64,000 nucleotides of DNA. It comes from Alentia gelatinosa (taxonomy: Eukaryota > Annelida > Polychaeta > Phyllodocida > Polynoidae). Shown here piece after piece: positions 1 to 11,290 of this stretch (the stretch's first letter is position 1; every line of letters begins with the position of its first letter). The stretch lies in contig OX465583.1 in NCBI GenBank assembly GCA_950022655.1, positions 68,268,652-68,332,651 on the forward strand, in the 5' to 3' direction. The translations under genes and the position numbers were made by a program. The notes below the pieces were generated by a model. It ran no database searches. It was not told the DNA's origin and was given only the letters and a program-made list of their open reading frames with translations.

Positions 1-235
1 CCTTCAGATGTTATTTTGTCGCCGACAAGTTTCTATTTTCCTAAATCGGTGGCCAAAAGTTTATCAACATGTTGATAAATCTAGCCGCCGACAACGGAAC
101 GTTGGTAAATGGCACTTGATTGAGTGGCCGACACGGGCTGAGGTATTATGTAATTCACCTGGGAGAAGTTCACCGACTCTTATACGATTCGGGAACCAAT
201 CGTTCAATCCTGAATCGGTAGATGTGTATTGGGCT
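1..235. mobile_element. Harbinger-like MITE, copy 1 (cut by window start)
   Basis: The right end is ATCGGTAGATGTGTATTGGGCT followed by TAA. The body shares long blocks with the copies at 13951, 19206 and 20690, including TTATCAACATGTTGATAAA and the GCCGACAA-rich segments. Its left end lies outside the window. Confidence 0.85.
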
Positions 236-238
236 TAA

Positions 239-667
239 TCCGACAACTGGCCTCATCGAGTCGCTCCCAACTTAAAAGTCGCTCGCTGTAATCCTAGACA
301 GTTGAGCAATTCTTATCCGGTCTCGAATCGCGCTCGTCAATCAATCGTTGACAGACAGCTCAACTGTTTTCTTCTAATTTGCCCTGGCAATCCCTTGAGG
401 GGAAACAGGCAAGATGCTGATACAACACTCCAAGGCAGACTCCTAACCTTTAAAGTCTCAATGCATCATTTCCATTTGACATATGACCAGACAAGTTTCG
501 GGGACTTTCGGATAGAGGGCCAGAATTTGTATTATTATATACTTGTGTGCGAATGTCTATCCTATACTGCCCGCTGCTAGGGGTGCAGTAATAATGATGT
601 TCGTGCCCGCTGTGACTGCGACTTTGAATGTCATTAAAATGGCGTTTTTTTCATCAATTAAAGGTAT
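239..667. other. unassigned intergenic/intronic stretch
   Basis: No exon, hairpin or repeat family was recognised here. The short open frame at 302-580 has no familiar features. Confidence 0.4.
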
Positions 668-832
668 ATAATAAGAAGCAGACGTCCTCACTGTAGACGA
701 AATGGTTCTCGTTCTCGGTCAGTCATCGTTTTCATACTGCCTTCCGCCTATGGCGTCAGGCAGTATGAAATCGACGACTGACCTCAAACAGGAACCGTTT
801 AGTCCATAGTAAGGACGTTTCCTAATATTATT
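668..832. repeat. foldback element with CATACTGCCT hairpin
   Basis: An inverted repeat surrounds about 745-780 (TTTCATACTGCC / GGCAGTATGAAA), with outer arms resembling GACGTCCTCACTGTAGACGAAA and its complement near 805-830. A half copy lies at 52960-53040. Confidence 0.7.
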
Positions 833-854
833 GACTTTTTTGGTGAGTTCAATA

Positions 855-1215
855 AGTTGGGATTCACACGAGGTATTCATGTACTGGAGCCGGCAGAATA
901 AAGGGCAACTACTGCCTTAGCTGATACCTCCAGTATAAATAATAAACTAAAAAAAACAAACCACAGTGTTTTTCTGAGACAAATCCTACTGAGATTCTGA
1001 ATTCAATCTCTTCATCTAAATTGCAGGGTTCCATTTCCCTGGGACATGTTTTCCCCCCTGTAATCGTTAAAGACAGTTACCCCTAAATAGGAACAGAATC
1101 TCATGAGATTTTGAACCCTGTGAGGTGCATGAATCCAATCGAGTGAATTCCACTTTACAAGGAACAGGATCTTATGAGATTTTGAACCCTGTGAGGTACA
1201 TGAATCCAACCATAT
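855..1215. mobile_element. GGGATTCACAC-family MITE with duplicated end
   Basis: It begins GGGATTCACACGA and contains the family internal blocks (CTCATGAGATTTTGAACC, CTGTGAGGTGCATGAATCC). The terminal segment recurs a second time at about 1150-1215, so the right end has been tandemly duplicated. Related copies are at 20200, 34668 and 63160. Confidence 0.7.
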
Positions 1216-1359
1216 AAATTTCGGAGTAGAAGACAAAGAGGGGTGACATAAAATCAATACAGCGGGAAATTGATACTTTTGCCCAGTGATGCTTGGTGAT
1301 GACATTTTTTATCATATTGAGACAGGTGATATATCAGCAGTGTTGATGGAGTCCTCTAT

Positions 1360-1810
1360 CCCAGCGTTTACTCTAGATGATTCTGACATTTTGCGCCTCC
1401 CAACGACTTTCAGCAGTAAAATGATAAAAATCGTTTGGTCTATATATGCCGAGTGTGTGGTGAGTGCTGATCATCTGACTATGTCAGACGACGACTATTG
1501 GACATGCTCTAACGCATGACTATTTATAGCCAGCTTGAATTCCTGCTCACTACGGTTCCCTGTTATCCTGGGGCTACATCATAGCCCTAGGCTCGTAGGA
1601 ACATCAATTCCCCTTTAGTACTAAGGTAAGTACCTCGGGTAATTAACTATTAATCGTCTAGACCGTTGGCGATTCTGTGAAATCTTTGTTGTCAGTGTTA
1701 ACGCTCTAGTACATTTTGAGGTCGACAACTTTTGTAAAGGACATTGCCACCACTTGATGACATTGGCTTGACGATCACATATTTAGTCGTCTAGTGTAAA
1801 CACTGGGTTA
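1360..1810. mobile_element. GTTTACACTAGACGA-family MITE (degenerate copy)
   Basis: It shares the family order of blocks: CAACGACTTTCAGCAG, TCATCTGACTATGTCAG, CGTCTAGACCGTTGGCGATTC, ACATTGCCACCAC, and the end CGTCTAGTGTAAACACTGGG. Better copies are at 9175, 24629, 32706 and 57432. Confidence 0.7.
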
Positions 1811-1970
1811 AGTAGCACCACCCTCCACGATTATTTTCACACCGAGCCATAGAATCTGATTATGTGGCGTTTCCACCTGACGATTATGACTATCGGTTTT
1901 GGCATTTAGCACCGCTGATCGACTATATCACACAAACTACTCGACCTGCAAACTACTTGGGGTCGACATC

Positions 1971-2265
1971 GTAATACTTATATAGAACGTCCTGACCATG
2001 CTGTACAATTCACAGAACGAGATGGTAATTTACGGTTTGTACGGATCGAGGCATTTATACCGAGTTCCGTACAAACTGTAAATTATCATCGAGTATACCT
2101 GAAATTTTAAAAAATCAATTTCATTTGGCTTAACAACCAATTTCTTAATAAACGTGTATGGCAAGGTGGTCCGTATTTTTGTGTACAGACCAGTGGTCCG
2201 TACAGTATTTTTGCCGAAATGGTGCGTATTTACAGTATATACGGCATGGGTATATAGTAAAGTCG
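1971..2265. repeat. ATAGAACGTCCTGACCATG-family foldback element
   Basis: It carries inverted segments around GGTAATTTACGGTTTGTACGG and its complement. The second copy is at 21795-22198, with the same motifs on the opposite strand. Confidence 0.65.
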
Positions 2266-2480
2266 CTAATGCTCGTGTATTACATAGACAATAATCGATG
2301 GTTTTGTGGACAGGAGGTCGTAAACCACGAGAGATTGATGCGTAGTAATACACGAGCTCTACCTCATCGTTTGTCGGGTTGGGGTTTACTGAGTCCCCAT
2401 ACATTTTCAATGGGGGCTTTGTATACGATTCATATAATCCGCGTCAGCCTATCGTGGTTTACGGCCGCCTGTCAATAAAA
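2265..2480. repeat. GTTTACTGAGTCCCCATACA-family element
   Basis: It contains CCCATACATTTTCAATGGGG and the ACCACGAGAGATTGATGCG / CGCGTCAGCCTATCGTGGT pair. Relatives are at 47868-48300 and 49150-49460. Confidence 0.6.
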
Positions 2481-2616
2481 CCGTTGATTATTTTTTTATT
2501 TAAACACTTTGATTAGGCTACCAACGTGGAAATACAGGCACGCTGATATGGCATAAACAGTGCAGCATTCAGAAATTCATTCCAGGCAATTCTTACGAGC
2601 CCGTCCGTCTGTGATA

Positions 2617-3006
2617 GAGCCTTTTTCCATTGGCCGACAAACACTAATAGACTAATAGCCTATTTTCATTGTGTCTCAGCAGTGCTAAGGTCCGTCGGTG
2701 GTCCCTGACTATATATCGATGATGGCCAATGGATATAGGAAGGGGTTTGTGATTAGTTTTACACTGACGTGGTTTGCGGATGGGGTATTAATGGTGGTGC
2801 ATCCTACATAAGGTCCGTTTCCATTGGCTGATGAAAACGGTGTAGATTTTTTGTGTTCTCCTAATAGCCTATTTCCATTGGCCATCACCAGTATACAGTC
2901 AGAAACCACCAAGGGACCTTTAGCACGGCTGACGGTAAATGTAAATAGGCTATTAGGAGAACACAGAAAATCGACACCATATTTGTCGGCCAAGAAAACA
3001 GGCCTT
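2617..3006. mobile_element. TTTCCATTGGCCGA-family MITE, copy 1 (TA target)
   Basis: Terminal inverted repeats of the AAGGCC(C/T)GTTTCCATTGGC type are flanked by TA at 2615-2616 and 3007-3008. An internal pair of similar motifs (about 2812-2890) suggests a nested or rearranged copy. Confidence 0.7.
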
Positions 3007-3485
3007 TACCAGAAGAAAAAGTAATGGTTTGGATCTTTGTTAAGTGTCAGTTACAGACGACCTGGTTCAGAAGAGAGTCAAGACCAGTGAATGTGAGACC
3101 TTCTTTGACAAAGTGTCAGTGAAACATGTTCAACGATCAGGAGTCAATAGATTGTTCTCACTCATTTTCTAAATCACAAATCAGAACAGTCACACTGAAT
3201 TGAGCACAACAAAGAGAGGATAATTAAAGACACGATAAAAAGTAATATTAATTGATTGAAGAATCAAATCATCAAAGAAGGATTGTTTGATGGATTTCAG
3301 GGTTGGATGGAGGTGTGTGTGTGACGATGAAAGAAGAGACTATTGATTTTAGGTGTAAATGATGTGAACAAACGAACGGGTAAATCAACGGAGGTTTAGG
3401 TAAGGGGCCATCCATTAAGTATGCACGCAGAATTTCTAGGATTTTGGACTCCCCCCCCCCCCCTCCCCGCCCCGCTCCCAATCTT

Positions 3486-3790
3486 TTATCTCACCCCTGG
3501 AATAAATGTTCACAGGCTTAACATTGGGAACTCGTTCTCCATGCCCCTACTAGTATTGCAGGCCGTTCTCCATGGTCTATATCCTCCATTCTTTTAGTGT
3601 GTACAGGGATGAGATAAATACAGAAAGCAACTTGTTTTGGTCAAAGAAGTCGTTCTCCAACTTGTTTGAATGCTACGTGATATTCACTCGGCAGTCGCCT
3701 CGTTCATATCACACCGCATCAGACTCGTGGAGAACGACGACTTTGACCAAAAGGTATTGGTTCTTCTTTAGTACCCAATAGAACAAATTA
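3486..3790. mobile_element. TTATCTCACCCCTGG-family element, copy 1
   Basis: The order is TATCTCACCCCTGG, AGGCTTAACATTGGGAACTC, CGTTCTCCATGG, GAGATAAATACAGAAAGCAA, CGTTCTCCAACTTG, then TGGAGAACGACGACTTTGACC. This is the most abundant family in the window (about nine copies or fragments). Confidence 0.75.
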
Positions 3791-4186
3791 CGGGCATACG
3801 CAAAGTTTCCAAAGTTTTTGACACCCCCCCCCCCCTATTCCCCTCAGTGCGTACGTACTTTATGGATGGCCCCGAAGAGTAAAATCGGGAAATGGAAACG
3901 CCTAAATAAGTGCTGGGAGAATAAAAAAGGAGAAGACAGGAATTGAGGATCAAAGATAACTTGAAGGAAGGTGTGTGTGTGTGGGGGGGTGGGTGGGGGG
4001 CATGTATACAAAATGTCATTAGATGGATTGTGCTGAATGTATAGTAATAGAGGACTTCTAGTCTAGGAAGGATTTGGGCTCTCATTCTCAGTCTTTTTGG
4101 GAAACAAAGAAATTCGGTGGCTTGTCTGGCTCTTGCTGTTAAGCTTCAAGAAACTCTTTCTGGAAAGTTGAAGTATTATATGAATG

Positions 4187-4460
4187 GACGATCACTCAGG
4201 GGTCCGTTGAATAATGCTGAACCTAGATTATTCAATGGGCCCTAGGTACATGAATACCCTTTTCTCTACGCCAAGGAGACCCAGGTACGATATGAGTCAA
4301 CTTTATTCGACACTTATGGACAAGGTTATGGAGAGCTAAGACTGTTTTAGTGAACGTACTTGAATATCATTAAAGGATAAACCTTGTAGGAGGTACAGAA
4401 AGGGCCATTATGTACCAGCCTAGATTATTCAACGGGCCCTAGAGGATCGTGAACATCAAT
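4187..4460. repeat. GATTATTCAACGGGCCCT-family repeat, copy left of the large exon
   Basis: It contains AAGGAGACCCAGG, AGTCAACTTTATTC and CTTGTAGGAGGTAC, with GATTATTCAAYGGGCCCT near both ends. A copy in the opposite orientation lies at 7567-7760, on the other side of the 1027-bp nAChR exon. A short piece recurs near 55775. Confidence 0.7.
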
Positions 4461-4664
4461 GCTTTCTCATATTGTGGATGGTGTGAGCCACAGGGTGCTG
4501 AGACACTCGTTAAACGGAGCAGCTCACTGAGTAGGTCATGGTGCCGGGATATGGCTATTAGAAGGCCCAATCAATCACAGACTCACTTATTCCTGTGATT
4601 TACTGGCCACAAATCTCCCAAGCTACGAGTTGATGCCTCAATAAGTGAATAGAATAGCATTTTC

Positions 4665-5512
4665 TCTTATAAATGCTAAGAGTTTTTATACGAGTTATAT
4701 GGGCTAAGTAAGCACATATTCTCTTATTAATATTAATTAAAAAAAAGAGTTATTTCTCTCTTATTATTGTTAAAAAAACAAGCTATTTCTCCCTTATCAA
4801 TATTGATAATAAAGCGTTATTTCTCTCTTATCAATTTTAATTTAAAAAAAAGGTATTTCTCCCTTATCAATATTAATGATAAAGCGTTATTTCTCTCTTA
4901 TTAATGTTAATAAACAAACTATTTCTCCCTTATTAATATTAATAACTAAGTGTTATTTCTCTCTTATTGATATTAATAACAAAGGATTATTTCTCTCTTA
5001 TAAATGTCATCAATAAAGCGTTATTTCTCCCTTATTGATATTAATAGAAAGTGTTATTTCTCTCTTATTGATATTAATAACAAAGGATTATTTCTCTCTT
5101 ATTAATGTCATTAATAAAGCGTTATTTCTCTCTTATTAATATTAATAACAAATAGCTATTTTCTCTTATGAATGTTAATAATAAAGAGCTGTTTCCCTCT
5201 TATTAATATTAACAATAAAGAGTTATTTCTCTCTTATTAATGTTAATAAAGACACGTTATTTCTCCCATATTGATATTAATAACAAAGCGTCATTTCTCT
5301 CTTATTAATGTTAATAAAAACAAGTATTTCTCCCATATTGATATTAATAACAAAGAGCTATTTCTCTGTTATTAATATTAATATTAATAATAAAGCGTTA
5401 TTTCTCCCTTATCAATATCAATAATAAAGCATTATTTCTTTCTTATTGCTATTAATAATAAAGCGTTATTTCTCTCTTATGAATGCTAATAACAAGCGTT
5501 ATCTCTAGGAGC
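4665..5512. repeat. AT-rich minisatellite, about 35-bp unit
   Basis: More than twenty degenerate units share the core TTATTTCTCTCTTATTAATA followed by a TTAATAA...AAAGCG tail. The array stops about 23 bp from the 5' splice site of the large nAChR exon, so on the transcript it begins almost at the start of the following intron. Confidence 0.9.
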
Positions 5513-5535
5513 TGCTCATGATAAAAGAAACTCAC

Positions 5536-6562
5536 ATTGGAGGCGTCGTCCTCCTCCTTGAGGTGCTCGGCGATGTAGCGAACCCCCTCAATGGCCTTGA
5601 TCACCTCCGGTGTGTAGTTGGCTCTCATGGCCGACGGTCCCAGATCCCCGTCCATATCGTCGGCCGCGCTGCCGCCACCGCCCATCACCCCCGAGTAGCT
5701 CCCCATGTTATCGAAGGTGAGATCCCGAGACAGGCGGGCGCTGTCCCCACCGTACGAGTCCCTGATCTCCACCCCGTTACACGTACGCACCACCACCTTG
5801 GGCGCGCGGTCGCGGTCGATGTGCGGCCGGCGCATGACCAGGAGGCGCGGGAGAATGTTGAGGAAGACCTTGCGCACCCATGGCGACATGGTGTGGGTGG
5901 CCGGTGATCGGAAGTGGACGTTGAGCACGATAACGGTGACGATAATGGAGAGGGTAACGAGGATCATGGTGAAGAGGAGGTACTTGCCGATGAGCGGCAC
6001 CACCAGGGATGTGGGAGGGATGATCTCGGCGAGTAGTAGGAAGAAAACGGTTAACGAGAGCAGAATGGAGATACACAAAGTAATCTTCTCGCCACTGTCG
6101 GACGGGAGGTAAAAGACGAGCACGGTTAGGAAACTGATGGCCACACAGGGGATGATCAGGTTCACCGTGTGGAATAAAGTCTTTCTCCTCATGGTTATAT
6201 TGAAGGTTATATCAGGGTACGGCTCACTGCAGCATGTGTAGTATTTCTCGTTTTTGCGAGCGGGAACGCTAAGTAAATCCCATTCAACGGACCGATAGAA
6301 ATCCTTAAGGTCGATCCCTCCAGTGATAACCTCGAGGTCACCGACCTTCGCCCGTTCTTGTCCTATGTGCTTCAGGTCCACTTGATAGCCGTCGTATGTC
6401 CACGACCCGAACTTGAGTGTACATAGTTGTTCGTCGAATGGGAAAAACTCAACGTTTATCGTGCAAGAACTCTTGTAGATTGCTGGGGGTTCCCAATGGA
6501 CCCTTCCGTCTGGATACAGCGTCGCTTTAGTCATCAGTGTCACCTCGTAATTGCCATCAGCA
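5536..6562 (-). CDS. nAChR alpha subunit, large exon: Cys-loop, loops B/C, M1-M3, cytoplasmic loop
   Basis: This exon encodes 342 codons plus the last base of a split Asn codon. It begins after a CAG acceptor and ends in ...DDASN before a GTGAGT donor, in phase 0. Visible parts, numbered within the exon: Cys-loop C33-x13-C47; loop B as GSWTYDG near residue 54; loop C as [12 protein letters not shown] with vicinal cysteines 110-111, the mark of an alpha subunit; M1 about 133-152; M2 about 160-180; M3 about 190-213; and a cytoplasmic loop of about 130 residues ending in an amphipathic MA helix ([20 protein letters not shown]). M2 is preceded by SGEK, with Glu at -1', Thr at 2' and Leu at 9', which predicts a cation-selective channel. 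The loop-C length (CCxEPYPD) resembles alpha7-like and insect alpha subunits. The loop has a Gly-rich stretch near 290-300. Reading on past the donor gives only an intronic tail. Confidence 0.97.
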
Positions 6563-7566
6563 CTGGAAGTGCACATGAGAGCACTCAAAGCTTAACCCTA
6601 TGGAATATTTTTTAATTTTTTAATTTTTATTTGAATTAGGCACATAATTCGTCCCGGGGTACGGTCTTACATTAAGGCGTGAAGTCTCCACACTTCTCAT
6701 TAAGAGGATGCGTTTCCCTCTTTCTGTATCATGAGGATGGGGATGAATTTGTACAAAAATACTATATCTGTCGCAAATCTCGAGTGTTTGCGATAGAACC
6801 GCATTTCCTGGTTGAAACACGGGTGAATAAAATAAACATATTTTAAGAGGGTAAGCTCACATGAGCTTCATTTGAGAATGTGTTTTGATCATGGCTTCAC
6901 GTAGTTGAGGATCATATTCCATAAGGTAAAGCTTTGAGTACTAGAGTCCCGCTGTCGTTGGGCCAAGGGAAGGAGAGTGCTAAAAAAGGGATAATGAAAA
7001 GTGCAATTTACGAGACAAACAACAATGCATGCATACAGTAAATAGGGAATAAATAAATAAACATGGAACAATGTGAAACGAACTGGAAATCACGCAAAAC
7101 CTTACAGTCTTCCTTGATTTGAATACGTCTCCCATGTCTTATCTTTTTGGAGCATCGAGTCGAGGTTGGGTATTGTTTTCTGCAAAACATTTGATACAAT
7201 TTTTTCCCCCTGTGTGTGTGGAAACGATTCGTTATTTGTCCACTTCAGCAGACTGTAAGGGTGGTGCGTGATTTCCGTAGTCACTAAAAAAACACAACAG
7301 GCTTTTTAGATTGAGCAATGGTAACTTCCACTTTTTGGATTGAATAACACTACTTAGGGCCAGGCAGAAAATAAAAGGCGTCCTTTTTGAAACAATGCTG
7401 TTCATAGTGTACAAATATTTCATTACCGCAAAAATAACATGCGTTCTAAGAAATTTTCGGAGATCCAGCAAGAATGCTTCCCGCAGGATCACTTTTGAAA
7501 AGGATGTAAATTTAATTTCATTCCAAGGAATGTTAGAGTCATTATTTCATTTACTTGAACCTTTAA
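6563..7566. other. nAChR intron, largely unassigned
   Basis: AT-rich intron upstream (in the transcript sense) of the large exon. I see no further exon and no clear repeat family between 6600 and 7560. Confidence 0.5.
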
Positions 7567-7760
7567 CCGAGCCAGGGGCCTGTTTAATAATCCAGGCTTG
7601 TCCATTATAACCCGTTTCAGTACCTCCTACAAGGGTAATCGTTTAATAATATAATCAAATAATAATAATTAGCCTTCCATAAGGTCGTCCCTAAATGTTG
7701 AATAAAGTTGACCCACATCGTCCCTGGGTCTCCTTGGCACACAGAAAAGGTCTACATGTA
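7567..7760. repeat. GATTATTCAACGGGCCCT-family repeat, inverted copy right of the large exon
   Basis: It contains GTACCTCCTACAAGGGTAAT, TGTTGAATAAAGTTGACC and CCCTGGGTCTCCTTGGC, the reverse complements of blocks at 4265-4405. Confidence 0.7.
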
Positions 7761-7774
7761 GGAGATTTAGTAGA

Positions 7775-8170
7775 AACTGAATGAGAGTTAGACTCTATGC
7801 CATGACGGGAAGGTCGTGTATTACTACATGAAGCATTAGCTGAGGAACAGACCTGACCGGAGTGGCATAGACACTGACAAGTCTAACTCGAGTTCGGTTT
7901 TGTATTCATCCTACCCCGCTGCCACTACTTGATCGTATTAGGAATGTCCGACTTGATTCCGTCCATGTTTGACAGCTGTCAGAATTTCTGCTCTCAAGCC
8001 GGAACTATTTACACAGGTGAATAGTTTCTGATAGCTGATTGGTCAAATTTTTCTATTTTTATTTTTCTAGGTACATAAATGTTACTTTATGTCATGGTAC
8101 ACCACATAAAACTTGCCCATCTTAAACCAATGACGTTTTTTTTAATTAGGGGTAGGATGATATTAAACAG
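7775..8170. mobile_element. GGGGTAGGAT-family foldback element, copy 1
   Basis: Inverted blocks GTTAGACT...GCCATGACGGGAAGGTCGTG and CAGACCTGACCGGAGTGGCA / TGACAAGTCTAACTCGAGTT are followed by a second half ending in TTAATTAGGGGTAGGAT. Other copies: 15345-15742, 54029-54420, 63610-63720. Confidence 0.75.
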
Positions 8171-8349
8171 GCCCCCTGGAGGAGGAAGTTTCAGCTGAAT
8201 TGGTCACAGTGGAAAACGTTACCATCACTTTCCATCATGAGGCCAGGTACCATTGTAGGTCCTCACTCACGTGCATGTGTGAAAAGACCGAGAAACCAGG
8301 CACATACAGCGAGGCGAATGCGAGGGCAGAATCAGTATTGTGAAGTTTA

Positions 8350-8580
8350 TAGTTTATAGCCCGTTCACACTGTACGACTGGAGGACTTGCGACTGGGTAC
8401 ACCCAGTCGGCGACTAGCGGCATCAAATTTTAAACATGTTTAATATTCAAAATGCTTGCGATTGGGCATTGAAGTACCTCCTGTCAGCGACTAGCGGGAT
8501 GTGTGCAGTTCACACTGTGCGCTTTTCGGCGCTAGGCGCTCGCAGGTACCTTCAGTCGCATAATTTGGAAGGGGCATAAT
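8350..8580. repeat. imperfect palindromic element, TTCACACTGT arms
   Basis: It contains GCCCGTTCACACTGTACGAC, then GCGACTAGCGGCATC and GCGACTAGCGGGATG, then GTTCACACTGTGCGC. It looks like a short inverted-repeat element. No second copy was recognised. Confidence 0.4.
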
Positions 8581-9094
8581 AAAAGGGAGAGAAAAGGGAC
8601 ACTCCTCTACTGATACTCAGCATGAGGGAAATATCGCGCAAAAAGTAATTTTTGAATTAGAGGTAGATTTTAATAACTATTATATATTCCTCAGTCGATG
8701 GGATTTCGTAAAATTCATATATCAGCCTTTAAGCCATAGATAAGGTCCATCCGAAAAAAAGACTGCCTTTGTATGAATTAGATATTCTGTAAAAATCCCA
8801 TATCACCTCTAAATTAAATAACCTAGTACCGACTCCCTGTAAGGAGGGAACGAGGCACAGTCTACGGAGATCTTTTTTTTTGTCACCAAAACTTCACAAT
8901 ACTCGACACTGCAATGCGATCTGAGCGTCAGCAAATAAAGGACAGGCGCAACACACAAACAAACCGAATCACAGGCACTAATATATACCCGTGATGTAGT
9001 CCCACCACTAACAACAGAGATGGAGGCCGAGGGGGTATGGTACAGTGGGGTCATGCTGGTCGTGGGGTGTCAGTGGGTGTGTGTGTGTGTGGGG

Positions 9095-9108
9095 GGGGGG
9101 GGGGGTGG
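9095..9108. repeat. poly-G run after a GT repeat
   Basis: A pure G run follows (GT)n. Similar homopolymers occur at 3450-3467, 43508-43530, 46198-46210 and 54435-54455. Confidence 0.9.
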
Positions 9109-9174
9109 ATGAGGAGGAAGGAGGGAGTTGAGGGTGTGAATGTCATCGAGGGGAGGAGAGTGGTGATGAACCTA

Positions 9175-9566
9175 ACTCGACGTTTACACTCGTCGATTCT
9201 GGCCGGCGATTCTTGGCATTTTGCACCATCTGACAACTTTCAGCAGTAAAATGATAGAAATTGTCTAATGTAAATATGCCAAGCATGGCGACTGCAGATC
9301 GTCTGATTATGTCAGATTACTCAATTCGGCACCACCTGGTGACTATTTGACACGCTCTGATGCCAGCAACTATTTTTAGCCAATTTGAATTAATCGTCTA
9401 GATGGGCGGCGATTCTGTTAAAACTTAGTTGGCAGTGTAAACGCTTGAGTATATTCTGAGGTTGATGACTTCTGCAGTGGACATTGCCACCATCTGATGA
9501 CTACTGGCGTGATGATCTACAGTCACTACATTTTTAGTTGTTTAATGTAAACACCTGGTTAGGCAG
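9175..9566. mobile_element. GTTTACACTAGACGA-family MITE
   Basis: It starts ACGTTTACACTCGTCGATT and ends TTTAATGTAAACACCTGG before TTA. It contains the same internal blocks as the copies at 24629 and 57432. Confidence 0.8.
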
Positions 9567-9671
9567 ATTTCTAAATTGAGGCTAAGATATTTCCTCAATC
9601 ATCTTAATTTTCAAAAAGAAAGAGTCATAAGGTCAATTAAAGTCGTGATATGTCTTAGTATAGGTATTTGC

Positions 9672-10150
9672 AGCTGGGGCTGGACAAGACTGGCTTCATA
9701 GGACTGACCGTGTATGGTGGGATGGGAGGGACGAGACTGGCTTCATAAGACTGACCATGTATGGTGGGATGGGAGGGACGAGACTGGCTTCATAAGACTG
9801 ACCATGTATGGTGGGATTGGAGGGACGAGACTGGCTTCATAAGACTGACCATGTATGGTGGGATTGGAGGGACGAGACTGGCTTCTTAAGACTGACCATG
9901 TATGGTGGGATGGGAGGGACGAGACTGGCTTCATAAGACTGACCATGTATGGTGGGATGGGAGGGACGAGACTGTCTTCATAAGACTGACCATGTATGGT
10001 GGGATTGGAGGGACAAGACTGGCTTCTTAAGACTGACCATGTATGGTGGGATTGGAGGGACAAGACTGGCTTCATGGGATTGACCATGTATGGTGGGATG
10101 GGAGGGACAAGACTGGCTTCTTAAGACTGACCATGTATGGTGGGATGGTG
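9672..10150. repeat. minisatellite, 47-bp unit
   Basis: About ten near-identical units (GGGACGAGACTGGCTTCATA ... CTGACCATGTATGGTGGGAT). The unit length is not a multiple of three, so the apparent minus-strand peptide repeats only every 47 residues, that is every three units. It is not evidence for a protein. Confidence 0.95.
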
Positions 10151-10909
10151 GAGGGGGTGGACAAAGGGCGGTGTGGAGAGATTGGAGGACCATGGGGGAG
10201 GGAGCAGACAGAACAAAAACGACAATGGGAATACTATAAGCAGGGACTAAAGCGTGCATCCTTGTAGGAGAGGGACCAGGGGCTGAGACCGAGCTCAGAT
10301 GAAGATTGATCTCAGTGTAGATTGGCCAAGGGACTCCTCCAAACGCTTTCAACTCCACCACTCCTGTGCTTGCCAGCAGTCGAGGGATTACATTCATATA
10401 ACTCCATTCTGCTCCTGCCATTTAAATAACATCCCTAGATATTTGTCACCGGCCTTTTTGCCCCTGCTCTGTCCTTCCCAGGGTAGGCTCTACTCCTCGA
10501 GCTTCTTGTATCTGAAATGAACGACTCAGAGGACCTGTCTTAAGCATAAAAGGGAAGCTCTTTGGTTTAGTCAACAGTACCGCGTCAATGCCTTCAGGGC
10601 AAGCCTGCAAGAAAAACAACAGTCTGCAATCAGGTTGTTTTTTTATTATAAAAATTCTCTTCGATGCGTGATGTATTATCTGCTTCTTGGGCTGGAAAAT
10701 AATGTACTTCCATTAAAAAAACATTTCTCGAAAATTAAACAAGATGTTTTACTGTATGATTGAAGTGCTTGCCCTTTTCATACTCTTGTAATGTCATGGG
10801 AGAACGGAGTTTGTTTTACTTATTATTTGACAAAACCCTTTCTCATCAATAACACTCCTTAAGGAATTGCATCAGTCGGTGGAGCTATATGGAAGTAGAA
10901 TAGGTGTTA
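10151..10909. other. intron, unassigned
   Basis: No exon or repeat family was recognised between the 47-bp array and the element at 10910. Confidence 0.4.
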
Positions 10910-11290
10910 AGCCGGGCCCCCACCTACCACGATTTTGGTCCCGATTGGCCTTACAATGGCCTTTCCGACACCATTCTGATTCTATCGTGAGGTCAGCCAA
11001 AATCGTGGTAGGTGGAACAGGTTTCTGTGATTTCATCTGCAACAGGTCCCGATAGGCTGCGATTGAAAACGCCAATCGTAGAGGTCCCGATAACTTCTAA
11101 CATGTTGGAAATTTCGTAGCCTGTCGTAGGGTATCGTAGCCTATAGGGAAGATATCGTGGTCAGCGAGTATGATTCACAGCTCTACAATTTCAAACCATG
11201 TCTACGTTTGGAGCTATCGGGGACATGATTTGGGCATTTCAAATTGTAGCCATCGGGTAGTAGACCGTCGTGGTAGGTGGGGGCCCGGCT
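10910..11290. mobile_element. TTA-flanked MITE with AGCCGGGCCCCCACCTACCA ends
   Basis: Near-perfect terminal inverted repeats (AGCCGGGCCCCCACCTACCA and its complement) are flanked by TTA at 907-909 and 11291-11293. The subterminal CCACCTACCACGAT resembles that of the Harbinger-like family and of the element at 17289. Confidence 0.85.

Noticed and set aside
5452..5535. C-terminal extension of the large nAChR exon (about 28 further codons)
   Set aside because: The reading continues past a clear GTGAGT donor into the AT-rich minisatellite. The family expects the M4 exon after this point.
9743..10421. Minus-strand open frames with an apparent 47-residue repeat
   Set aside because: The DNA unit is 47 bp, so the peptide repeat is simply three DNA units read through. 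Not coding.
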